Virus record (IMG/VR): IMGVR_UViG_3300005538_000221
Coordinates: 1 to 37,974 of that record
Origin: a virus
Reading direction: 5' to 3' (one strand)
Length of the DNA stretch: 37,974 nt
A model generated the notes under the pieces. It was not told the DNA's origin. It worked only from the letters and a program-made list of their open reading frames with translations, and made no database searches. Positions within the stretch are counted from its first letter, which is position 1. The number at the start of each line of letters is the position of its first letter. A program made the position numbers and the translations under genes. Positions 7,724 through 16,343 of the stretch are shown one piece after another.

Positions 7724-10700
7724 CTATAGACGCGCGTCCGCGGTCCAGTGCACGCCCAGCCAATCGCCGGCGGAGCCGCCGCTGTTGCCGGTGCATGTGA
7801 TCTCGAAGGAGCCGTCGTACACGTTCTGCGTCGCCGCCGCGGAGCAGTCCGCGTTCGTGGTTTCATTGTAGACTTGGCCGTTGATATTGACCGGATTGTA
7901 TAAGGTGATGGCCGGGAACGAGCGCATCGGCGTGAAGAGCCTGATTTGCGTGCCTTCGGACGCGGTGCCCGATCCGAAGCGCCGCCAGCGCGCCTCGCCG
8001 GTCATCGTGCTGTTGCCCTGGAGGGGCGTGCTGGTAGCGAAGAACGACTTCTGATACCGCCGCTGGCAGCGCACGAACTCTCCTGCGAGATCCGGCTTGC
8101 GGTAGGGCGTCGCGATGTTGCCGAGCTCCATCTTGACGTTGCCGATCGTGAAGCTGTCGTCGAAGCCCGCGGTGCCCACGGGCGTCACGAAGAACACGAG
8201 CGCGAGCTCGGTGGCCGCGCCGGGTATGGCGAGCGGCCCCGTGACGATGCGCACCGTCGTTCCGGAGGCGCCGACCTGGCTGTTCAGCGAGCTGCTGAGC
8301 ACGTTGGTGGGCGACGTCGCGAAGGCGGTCGAGCCGGCGTGAAGGTCGAGATCCTCGTCGACGCCGCCGCCGCAATAGATGCCGATGAACGGCCCGGTCG
8401 TCGGCGAATAGTTGGCGCCGGTCGTGTAGTCGAAGGAGACGGTGACGGTCTTGCCGCTGAGGTACATCGACTCCGTCTGGGCGAATTGCTGGGCCAGCCT
8501 TATCTTGGAGTTGTTGCTCTGGCCCGAGATGCGCTGGAGCTTGAGCGAGGAAGGACTGGTGACGCCTCCGACCTTGCTCGCCATGAAAGACGGGGTTCCC
8601 GACGCGCCCACCTTCCAGAAATCGGCGATGTGCGTTTTCGTGGCGGTGCCGCCGAAGGTCGAGGGCACCGGGGCCTGCCATACTTCGAACGCGGAGTTGA
8701 CGAGCTCGTTCTCGCCTCTCACGTCGCATGCCTTGAAGGTGGAGCTCTGCCCGTCCCAGACCCAGCCCTGTCCCTGCCCCAGCGTGTCGGTGCTGATCGC
8801 CTGGCCGCCGATATTGGCTTTGGCGTAGGTCTGCACCGCCTTCTGCGAGGAGACGGCGCCGTCGGACGGCGAGCCGCCGCCGAGCGTCGTGTCGATCGAC
8901 GGCGCGACGTTCAGCGTGCCGCCCGACCATGAGAGCATCGCGCCGAAGGTCACGCTCGACCAGGTGTCGGTGGCCGAGCGGTAGTAGACGTTGTTCGTGC
9001 CCGACAGGTTTTCGAGCGCGGCCAGGTCATTGGCGAGCGAGATGGTGGGATTGCCGCCGGCGCCGGTGGGATTGCTGATCGACATGCCCGCCGGCACCGC
9101 GATGGCGCGCGCGGCGTAGGTGTGGGTGCCGGTGCGCGCGACGAGACCGGTCGTGTTCAGCGTGGCGAGCCCGTCGAGTTCCGCGCTCCACGCCTCGCTG
9201 CCGCCGCTGCTGCCGATCACCGCCGAGAACTGCGAGCCCGAGAGCGACAATCCGCTGCCCGCCGTGTAGGTACCCGGACCGGCGAACTGCGTCCAGTTGA
9301 TCGCCGTCGTTCCCATCGAACCGCTCTGGTCGGCGGTGCAGAGCCAGCCCGTGTCGCCGTTCACCGTGCCCTGCTCGACGAAGCAGAACGCGCCGGGCAC
9401 CTGGCTCCAACTGTTCATGTCGGCGGCGCGGCTCCATATGCCGCTCGCCACGATCCAGATGCCTCTGAGCGAGCCGTTCGTGTTGTCCTTGTCCAGCACG
9501 CGGTCGCCCGCGACGCAGGCGACGCCGTCGATCGTCAACGTGCCCGAATGCGCGATGTTGGTCGTGCTTGCCGCCTTGACGCTCGGCTTGAGGTCGAGGC
9601 CCAGCACGTTCGTGTCGACATAGTTCTTGGTGGCCGCGTCCTGCGCGCTGCTCGGATCGGGAAGCCCCGTGATCGCGGCAGGCGAGGAGAAGGTCCCGCC
9701 CGTCACCGTCTTGGACGTGAAAGTGAGCGAACCGGGCAGGCCGATGGTCGGCGCGCCGCCGACGCCATCGCCGTTGGTGACGGCGATCTCGGCGCTCGTC
9801 CCCGTGATCGTGCGCGGGGTGTAGGCATGGGCGCCTGTGCGCGCGACGATGCCGGTCGTGCTCAGCCCGGCGAGCGCGTCGAGCTCCGCGCTCGAGGCCT
9901 CGTAGGCGCCCGGACCGGCGAACTGCGTCCAGTTGATCGACGTCGACCCCAGCGTGCCGCCCCCACCGGACGTGCAGAGCCAGCCCGTATTGGCGTTCAC
10001 CGTGCCCTGCTCGACGAAACAGAACGAACCGGGGATCTCGCTCCAGCTGTCCATGTCCGTCGCGCGGATCCACGACCCGCTGGCCACGATCCAGATGCCG
10101 TTGGTCGCCTGGCTGATGTTGTTCTTGTCGAGCACGCGGTCGCCCGCGATGCAGGAGACGCCGTCGATGGTCTGCAGGCCCGAATGGGTGAGCGACGTGC
10201 CGACCGGGGTTGCCACCTTCACGCTGGGCTTGGCGTCGAGGCCTTGCGCGGTCGTGTCGACATAGTTCTTGGTGGCCGCATCCTGCGCGCCGCTCGGATC
10301 GGGAAGGCCGGTGATCGCGGCGGGCGAGGAGAACGTGCCGCCCGTCACCGTCTTGGACGTGAAGGTGAGCGCGCTGGGAAGGCCGATGGTCGGCGCGCCG
10401 CCGACGCCATCGCCGTTGGTGACGGCGATCTCGCCGCTGGTCCCCGCGATCGCGCGCTGCGTCCAGGTGTCGGCGGCCGTGCGCACGGCGATGCCGGTCG
10501 AACTCAATCCTTCGAGCGCCGCCAGATCGTTGGCGAGGAGGAGCGTGGGATTGCCCGACACGCCGTCCGGATTGTTGATCGTCATGCCCGCCGGCACGGT
10601 GATGGCGCGCGGGACATAGGTATGGGCGCCGGTGCGCGCGACGAGGCCGGTCGTGCTCAGCGCCGCGAGCGCGTCGAGCTCGGCGCTCGAAGCCTCGTAG

Positions 10701-13700
10701 GCGCCGGGACCGGCGAACTGCGTCCAGGTGATCGCCGTCGTCCCCAGCGTCCCGCCCTGATCGGCGGTACAGAGCCAGCCCGTGTCGGCATTCGCCGTGC
10801 CCTGCTCGACGAAGCAGAACGCGCCCGGGATCTCGCTCCAGCTGTCCATGTCGGCGGCGCGAGTCCACGCCACGCTCGCCACGACCCAGATGCCTCTGAG
10901 CGATGCGGTCGAATTGTCCTTGTCGAGCACGCGGTCGCCCGCCACGCAGGGGACGCCGTCGATGGTCTGCGCGCCGGTATGCGTCAGGCTGGTCGTGCTC
11001 GCCGCCTTCACGCTCGGCTTTGCGTCCTGGCCCTGGACCGCCGTGTCGACGTAGTTCTTGGTGGCGGCGTCCTGCGCGTTGGTCGGATCGGGAAGGCCCG
11101 TGATCGCCGTGGGCGAGGAGAAGGTCCCGCCCGTCACCGTCTTGGACGTGAAGGTGAGCGCGCTGGGAAGGCCGATGGTCGGCGCGCCGCTCACGCCATC
11201 GCCGTTGGTGACGGCGATCTCGGCGCTGGTCCCTGTGATCGCGCGCTGCGTCCAGACGTCGGTGCCGGTGCGCACGGCGATGCCGGTCGACGCCAGCCCT
11301 TCGAGCGCTGCCAGATCGTTGGCGAGGACGAGCGTGGGATTGCCCGAGACGCCGTCCGGATTGTTGATCGTCATGCCCGTCGGCACGGCGATGGCGCGCT
11401 GCGCCCAGCTGTCGACGCCGGTGCGCACCGCGATGCCGATCGATCCCAGCGCCTCGAGCGCCGCAAGGTCGTTGGCGAGCGCGAAAGTGGGATTGCCCGA
11501 GACGCCGTCCGGATTGGCGACCGTCAGGCCCGCGGTCGGCTGGGTCAGCGTGCGCTGCGTCCAGGTGTCGGTGGCCGTGCGCACCGCGATGCCGGTCGAG
11601 GTCAGCCCTTCCAGCGCCGCCAGATCGTTGGCGAGCGCGAAGGTGGGATTGCCCGCGACGCCGTCGGAATTGGTGAGCGTCAGGCCCGCCGCCGGCTGGG
11701 TCAGCGAACGCTGCGCCCAGGTATCCGCTGCCGTACGCACGGCGAGCCCGGTCGCGCTCAGCCCTTCGAGCGCGGAAAGATCGTTGGCGAGCGCAAAGGT
11801 GGGATTGCCGGAGACGCCGTCGGGATTGGTGATCGTCAGGCCCGCGGCCGGCGCGCTCATGCTGCGCGGATTGTAGGTGTGCGCGCCGGTGCGCGCGACG
11901 AGGCCCGTGGTGCTGAGCGCCGCGAGAGCGTCGAGCTCGGTGCTCCAAGCTTCGCTGCCGCCGCTGCTGCCGATCAACGCGGAGAACTGCGTCCCCACGA
12001 GCGACAGGCCCGAGCCGGCGGTGAAGGTGCCGACGCCCGCGAACTGCACCCACGGGATCGCCGTCGTCCCGAGCGTACCGCCCTGATCGGCGGTGCAGAC
12101 CCAGCCCGCATTGCCGTTCACCGTGCCCTGCTCGACGAAGCAGAATGCGCCGGGGATCTCGCTCCAGCTGTCCATGTCGGCGGCGCGGGTCCACGACACG
12201 CTCGCCACGATCCAGATGCCGTTCAGCGCGGCGCTCGAATTGTTCTTGTCGAGCACGCGGTCGCCCGCGACGCAGGAGACGCCGTCGATGGTCTGCAGGC
12301 CTGAATGGGTGAGGCTTGTGGTGCTCGCGGCCTTGACGCTGGGCTTGACGTCCAGGCCCTGCGCCAGGGAGTCGACGTAGTTCTTGGTGGCGGCGTCCTG
12401 CGCGTTGGTCGGATCGGGAAGACCGGTGATCGCGGCCGGCGAGGAGAACGTGCCGCCCGTGATCGTCTTGGCCGTGAAGGTGAGCGAACTGGGAAGGCCG
12501 ATCGTCGGCGCGCCGCTGACGCCATCGCCGTTGGTGACGCCGATCTCGCCGCTCGTCCCCGTGATCGCGCGCTGCGTCCAGGTGTCGGTCGTGGTGCGCA
12601 CCGCGATGCCGGTCGATGCCAGCCCTTCGAGCGCGGCGAGGTCATTGGCGAGCGCGAAGGTGGGGTTGCCCGCGACGCCGCCGGAATTGCTGATCGTGAG
12701 CCCCGCGGCCGGCGCGGTCAGGGTGCGCTGCGCCCAGGTGTCGGTCGCCGTGCGCACCGCGATGCCGGTCGCGCTCAAGGCTTCGACCGCCGCCAGGTCG
12801 TTGGCGAGCGCGAAGGTGGGATTGCCGGCGCTGCCGTCGGCATTGCTGACCGTCAGGCCCGCCGCGGGCTGGGTCAGCGTGCGCTGCGCCCAGCTGTCCG
12901 CGCCGGTGCGCGCCGCGATGCCGGTCGAGGTCAATCCCTCCAGCGCCGCCAGATCGTTGGCGAGCCCGAAGGTGGGATTGCCCGAGACGCCGTCGGCGCT
13001 GGAGATCGTCAGGCCCGCGGCCGGCTGGCTCAGCGAGCGCTGCGCCCACGTGTCCGCCGCTATGCGTACCGCGATGCCGGTCGAGCCCAGTGCTTCCAGC
13101 GCCGCCAGGTCGTTGGCGAGGAGCAATGTGGGATTGCCCGACACGCCATCCGGATTGTTGATCGACATGCCTGCCGGCACGGCGATGGCGCGCGTGGCGT
13201 AGGTATGGGCGCCTGTGCGTGCGACAAGACCGGTCGTGCTCAGACCCGCCACCGCGTCGAGCTCCGCGCTCCACGCCTCGCTGCCGCCGCCGCTGCCGAT
13301 CACCGCGGAGAACTGCATCCCGCTGAGCGACAGGCCGGAGCCCGCCGTGTAGGTGCCAGCGCCGGAGAATTGCGTCCAGGTGATCGCCGTCGTCTCGAGC
13401 GTGCCGCCCTGGTCGGAGGTGCAGGTCCAGCCCGTATTGCCGTTCACCGTGCCCTGCTCGACGAAGCAGAACGCGCCGGGGATCTCGCTCCAGCTGTCCA
13501 TGTCGGCGGCGCGGGCCCACGAACCGCTCGCCACGATCCAGATGCCGTTCAGCGCCGGGGTCGAATTGTTCTTGTCGAGCACGCGGTCGCCCACGACGCA
13601 GGAGACGCCGTCGATGGTCTGCGCGCCGGAATGGGTGAGGCTCGACGTGCTCGCGGCCTTCACGCTCGGCTTGACGTCCAGGCCTTGTGCTACGCTGTCG

Positions 13701-14392
13701 ACGTAGGTCTTCACCGCCTTCTGCGAAGGGACGTGCGTGTCGCTGTCGGCGGAAAGCGTCCCGTCGACGTCGAGCGACAGGCCGTCCTTGATGATCTTGC
13801 CGGTCGTGCCGTCGAACTGCGCGAAGTCCCCGTCGGCCGCCGAGGCGGGACCGGTCACCGCGCCGTCGATGTTGCCCTGCCCGATGGTCCAGTTCATGCC
13901 GACCGTGGCCTGGTCGCCCGCGGCCGAGCCGTCGACCAGGCAAAGCAGCGTGTCGCCGACATCGACGTCGTTGCCCGAAGCGCCGCCGATCTTGCCTGGG
14001 GAGCTGACGACGTAGAAATCTCCCTGATCGCCGTCGAGGTAGTTGGGATCGGCCGAGCAGTCGATGAGGCCCTTGTAGATGAGCGCGGCGGTGAGGTCGT
14101 CGCCCTCCGCCAGCCCGACCGGGTGGCTGAAGGTCATCACACCATTGCTGTCGAAGGCGTAGAGCGGCTTCCAATGCGATCCGAGATAGATGTTCAGCGT
14201 CGGGGGATCGGTGCTCTCGTCGATCCACAACTGGTACTGCGTGAGCCCGGCCGGCGGCTCCGTGCTCGCGATCGGGATGCCGAACGCGGCGGCCGAGACG
14301 CGCTTGTTGTCGCTGCCCTGGACGCAAGGCACGAGTTCGTTCGAAAGCGGAAGCGACGCCGGGTCCAGCGCGCTGATCGGAGAGTCGGTCAT
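7724..14392 (-). CDS. Giant modular tail fibre, 2222 aa
   Basis: Tail fibre with the N-terminal attachment region shared by the three upstream fibres (MTDSPISALDPASLPLSNELVPCVQ, then AAAFGIP, QYQLWID, PTLNIYL). About residues 230-1900 are repeats: five copies of a fibre module marked KPSVKAAST...IDGVSCVxGDRVLDKNN...WTRAADMDSW...FCFVEQGT, and ten copies of a 52-residue unit starting LANDLAALEGL. Two successive full modules are each 1326 bp. The C-terminal about 280 residues (from GENELVNSAFEVWQAP through DFWKVG) look like a jelly-roll carbohydrate-binding head ending GDWLGVHWTADARL, again shared with the other fibres. It should bind a cell-surface glycan and set host range. The repeats are well placed for length change by recombination. 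Confidence 0.9.
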   Translation of the reverse strand: MTDSPISALDPASLPLSNELVPCVQGSDNKRVSAAAFGIPIASTEPPAGLTQYQLWIDESTDPPTLNIYLGSHWKPLYAFDSNGVMTFSHPVGLAEGDDLTAALIYKGLIDCSADPNYLDGDQGDFYVVSSPGKIGGASGNDVDVGDTLLCLVDGSAAGDQATVGMNWTIGQGNIDGAVTGPASAADGDFAQFDGTTGKIIKDGLSLDVDGTLSADSDTHVPSQKAVKTYVDSVAQGLDVKPSVKAASTSSLTHSGAQTIDGVSCVVGDRVLDKNNSTPALNGIWIVASGSWARAADMDSWSEIPGAFCFVEQGTVNGNTGWTCTSDQGGTLETTAITWTQFSGAGTYTAGSGLSLSGMQFSAVIGSGGGSEAWSAELDAVAGLSTTGLVARTGAHTYATRAIAVPAGMSINNPDGVSGNPTLLLANDLAALEALGSTGIAVRIAADTWAQRSLSQPAAGLTISSADGVSGNPTFGLANDLAALEGLTSTGIAARTGADSWAQRTLTQPAAGLTVSNADGSAGNPTFALANDLAAVEALSATGIAVRTATDTWAQRTLTAPAAGLTISNSGGVAGNPTFALANDLAALEGLASTGIAVRTTTDTWTQRAITGTSGEIGVTNGDGVSGAPTIGLPSSLTFTAKTITGGTFSSPAAITGLPDPTNAQDAATKNYVDSLAQGLDVKPSVKAASTTSLTHSGLQTIDGVSCVAGDRVLDKNNSSAALNGIWIVASVSWTRAADMDSWSEIPGAFCFVEQGTVNGNAGWVCTADQGGTLGTTAIPWVQFAGVGTFTAGSGLSLVGTQFSALIGSSGGSEAWSTELDALAALSTTGLVARTGAHTYNPRSMSAPAAGLTITNPDGVSGNPTFALANDLSALEGLSATGLAVRTAADTWAQRSLTQPAAGLTLTNSDGVAGNPTFALANDLAALEGLTSTGIAVRTATDTWTQRTLTQPTAGLTVANPDGVSGNPTFALANDLAALEALGSIGIAVRTGVDSWAQRAIAVPTGMTINNPDGVSGNPTLVLANDLAALEGLASTGIAVRTGTDVWTQRAITGTSAEIAVTNGDGVSGAPTIGLPSALTFTSKTVTGGTFSSPTAITGLPDPTNAQDAATKNYVDTAVQGQDAKPSVKAASTTSLTHTGAQTIDGVPCVAGDRVLDKDNSTASLRGIWVVASVAWTRAADMDSWSEIPGAFCFVEQGTANADTGWLCTADQGGTLGTTAITWTQFAGPGAYEASSAELDALAALSTTGLVARTGAHTYVPRAITVPAGMTINNPDGVSGNPTLLLANDLAALEGLSSTGIAVRTAADTWTQRAIAGTSGEIAVTNGDGVGGAPTIGLPSALTFTSKTVTGGTFSSPAAITGLPDPSGAQDAATKNYVDTTAQGLDAKPSVKVATPVGTSLTHSGLQTIDGVSCIAGDRVLDKNNISQATNGIWIVASGSWIRATDMDSWSEIPGSFCFVEQGTVNANTGWLCTSGGGGTLGSTSINWTQFAGPGAYEASSAELDALAGLSTTGIVARTGAHAYTPRTITGTSAEIAVTNGDGVGGAPTIGLPGSLTFTSKTVTGGTFSSPAAITGLPDPSSAQDAATKNYVDTNVLGLDLKPSVKAASTTNIAHSGTLTIDGVACVAGDRVLDKDNTNGSLRGIWIVASGIWSRAADMNSWSQVPGAFCFVEQGTVNGDTGWLCTADQSGSMGTTAINWTQFAGPGTYTAGSGLSLSGSQFSAVIGSSGGSEAWSAELDGLATLNTTGLVARTGTHTYAARAIAVPAGMSISNPTGAGGNPTISLANDLAALENLSGTNNVYYRSATDTWSSVTFGAMLSWSGGTLNVAPSIDTTLGGGSPSDGAVSSQKAVQTYAKANIGGQAISTDTLGQGQGWVWDGQSSTFKACDVRGENELVNSAFEVWQAPVPSTFGGTATKTHIADFWKVGASGTPSFMASKVGGVTSPSSLKLQRISGQSNNSKIRLAQQFAQTESMYLSGKTVTVSFDYTTGANYSPTTGPFIGIYCGGGVDEDLDLHAGSTAFATSPTNVLSSSLNSQVGASGTTVRIVTGPLAIPGAATELALVFFVTPVGTAGFDDSFTIGNVKMELGNIATPYRKPDLAGEFVRCQRRYQKSFFATSTPLQGNSTMTGEARWRRFGSGTASEGTQIRLFTPMRSFPAITLYNPVNINGQVYNETTNADCSAAATQNVYDGSFEITCTGNSGGSAGDWLGVHWTADARL
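8960..13710 (-). repeat. Tandem DNA repeats inside the giant fibre gene
   Basis: Ten 156-bp units (52 residues each) recur, recognised by the LANDLAALE-coding segment near 9020, 10530, 11310, 11470, 11630, 11785, 12640, 12800, 12960 and 13110. They lie within larger modules whose boundaries (the coding segment for AATKNYVD) fall near 9620, 10265, 11055 and 12380, with a related TYVDS boundary near 13705. The last two intervals are both about 1326 bp; the others are 789 and 643 bp, consistent with unit loss or gain. Confidence 0.8.
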
Positions 14393-14427
14393 CTGTGTCT
14401 TCTCGAATGGTGTTTGCGCGGTCCGCG

Positions 14428-16293
14428 TCAGAGACGGCGGTCGGCGACGTAGTGCACGCCCAGCCAGTCGCCCGCCGCGCCGGTGCTGTTGCCCGTGCAG
14501 GTGATGCGGAAGCCGTGATCGCCGATGAAATCGGACGCGCTCACCGTGCAGTCGCCGCTATGGGTGTAGTTGTGGACCTGGCCTGTGCCCGCGCCGACCG
14601 GGTTGTAGAGCGTCACCGCCGGCGCGCCGTACATCCGGCAGGCGAGCGGCACGTAGACGCCCTCGGCCGCGGTCCCGGCTCCGAGACGGCGGAACATGAG
14701 CTCGCCGCGGTTGCTGCCCAGGCCGTCGGCCGGCGCGTCGCCGGAGAAGGTGGTCTGATAGCGCCGCTGGCAGCGCTGCAGCATGTCCGCGGCGTCGGGC
14801 CTGTGGAAGGGCGTGGCGACGGTGCCGACCTCCAGCTTCACGTCGCTGATCACGAACCTGTCGTCGACGCCGGATGCGCCGGTGTAGTCGCCGGAACTGA
14901 TCTCGAACGCGAGCGCGGTGACGGCAACGGTCCTTGACGCTGTGGTCGGAATGGCGAACGGCCCGGCCACGATCCGCGAATGGGAATTGTACGGCGCCAC
15001 CTGTGCGTCGAGGCTCGCGCTGGCGACGCTGCCGGGGACTTGAGGAAAGGCCGGCGCCGACAGGCGCAGATCGATATCCCCCATGGAACCGCCATTGGTG
15101 CCGCCCCAATAGAACGTCACGTAAGGGCCGCTCATCGGCGAATAGTTCGCGCCGACAAAGAAGTCGAACGATACCGTCACGGTGTTGCCGATGAGAGGCC
15201 CCAGCTCCTCGAATTGCTGCATGAGGCGGAACCGGCCGGCGTCGGTGAAACCCGCGGGCCGCTGGAACGACACCGCGTTCCCGGTGCCGGACCAGTTGTT
15301 GGCCCTGGAAACGATGCGCCCGTTCGACGATCCGGCGCTCGCCTTCCAGAAATCGGCGATGTGGGTCTTGGGCACGGTCCCGCTCAACGTATAGCTGGAG
15401 TTCTCCTGCCAGATATCGAACGAGGGATTGACGAGGAGATTGCGCCCTTCGCAATCGCCGGCGCGGAACGAAGCGCTAGGCACGTCCCATATCCAGACCT
15501 GGCCCTGTGCAAGTGTGTCGGTGGAGAGGCGCTTGCCGCCGATCTGGCTCCGCACCGCTTTCTGCGACGGGATTCGGCTGTCGCTGTCGGCGGCCATCCC
15601 CGCATCGATGTCGAGCGACAAGCCGCCGTCCTTCAGAAGCGTGCCGGAGGCTCCGTCGAACATCGCGAAGTCGCCGCTTACCGCCGTGCCCGGACCGGCC
15701 GCGGCGTTCTGGACCTTGCTCTGGACGATGACCCAGTTGAGGCCGGCGCCGCTCTGGCTGCCCGACGCCGTGTCGTTGACGCGGCACAGCAGCATGTCGC
15801 CGATGAGGACGTTGGCGCCCGACGTGCCGCCGATCTGGCCCGGATGGCTGACGACGTAGAGATCGCCCTGGTCGGCGTCGGGATAGTCGGGCGGCGGCGT
15901 GGTCGAGCAGTCGATCATGCCCCGGAAGATCAGCGCGCCGGGGGCCGTCGACACGCGGCCGTCGACATAGTGCTTGGTGGCGGCTTGCAGATCGCTGCTC
16001 GGATCGCCCGGCAACACGAGCGCGTTGGTGACGGTCAGCGTGCCGTCATCGGCGATCCGGTAGAGCTCCACCCAGGCCCCGTTGATGTACATCAGCAGCC
16101 GCGCCGGATCGTGGCTGTTGTCGATCCAGGTCTGGAACTCGGCCAGGGGCGTGGGCGTGCCGCCGCCCACGACCGGAATGCCGAAGGCCGCGGCCGGCGC
16201 CTGCTTGTTCGTTCCGCCCTGCACGCAGGGCACCGCTTCGCCGTTGAGCGGAAGCGTCGCCGCGACCATGGCGCTGATCGTGCTGTCACTCAT
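14428..16293 (-). CDS. Tail fibre paralogue, 621 aa
   Basis: Third of four consecutive fibre genes. The N-terminus MSDSTISAMVAATLPLNGEA, then VPCVQGGTNKQAPAAAFGIPV and EFQTWID, matches its neighbours and is probably the baseplate-attachment region. A central TKHYVD...IFRGMIDCS...YPDADQGDLYVVSHPGQIGG section follows. At about residue 255 the conserved SQKAVRSQIGGKRLSTDTLAQGQVW leads to a C-terminal jelly-roll-like head starting NLLVNPSFDIWQENSSYTL. The head's middle differs most from the paralogues, as expected for receptor binding, while its extreme end (GNSTGAAGDWLGVHYVADRRL) is conserved. It is separated by 35-50 nt from each neighbour, so all four are likely co-transcribed. Confidence 0.88.
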   Translation of the reverse strand: MSDSTISAMVAATLPLNGEAVPCVQGGTNKQAPAAAFGIPVVGGGTPTPLAEFQTWIDNSHDPARLLMYINGAWVELYRIADDGTLTVTNALVLPGDPSSDLQAATKHYVDGRVSTAPGALIFRGMIDCSTTPPPDYPDADQGDLYVVSHPGQIGGTSGANVLIGDMLLCRVNDTASGSQSGAGLNWVIVQSKVQNAAAGPGTAVSGDFAMFDGASGTLLKDGGLSLDIDAGMAADSDSRIPSQKAVRSQIGGKRLSTDTLAQGQVWIWDVPSASFRAGDCEGRNLLVNPSFDIWQENSSYTLSGTVPKTHIADFWKASAGSSNGRIVSRANNWSGTGNAVSFQRPAGFTDAGRFRLMQQFEELGPLIGNTVTVSFDFFVGANYSPMSGPYVTFYWGGTNGGSMGDIDLRLSAPAFPQVPGSVASASLDAQVAPYNSHSRIVAGPFAIPTTASRTVAVTALAFEISSGDYTGASGVDDRFVISDVKLEVGTVATPFHRPDAADMLQRCQRRYQTTFSGDAPADGLGSNRGELMFRRLGAGTAAEGVYVPLACRMYGAPAVTLYNPVGAGTGQVHNYTHSGDCTVSASDFIGDHGFRITCTGNSTGAAGDWLGVHYVADRRL

Positions 16294-16343
16294 GCGTCAT
16301 CTCTCGAGTGGGAATGTCGTGGCCGCTTGCTTGGACCGGGCGC

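Noticed and set aside
9122-12304. A very long plus-strand open frame (1060 codons) opposite the giant fibre gene
   Set aside because: It is Arg/Ala/Gly-rich, repeats in step with the minus-strand modules and has no phage-like or other recognisable motif. High G+C and the repeats on the coding strand explain its length.
12305-14452. A 715-codon plus-strand open frame
   Set aside because: Antisense shadow of the fibre gene with the same repeat period, and it crosses the fibre start.
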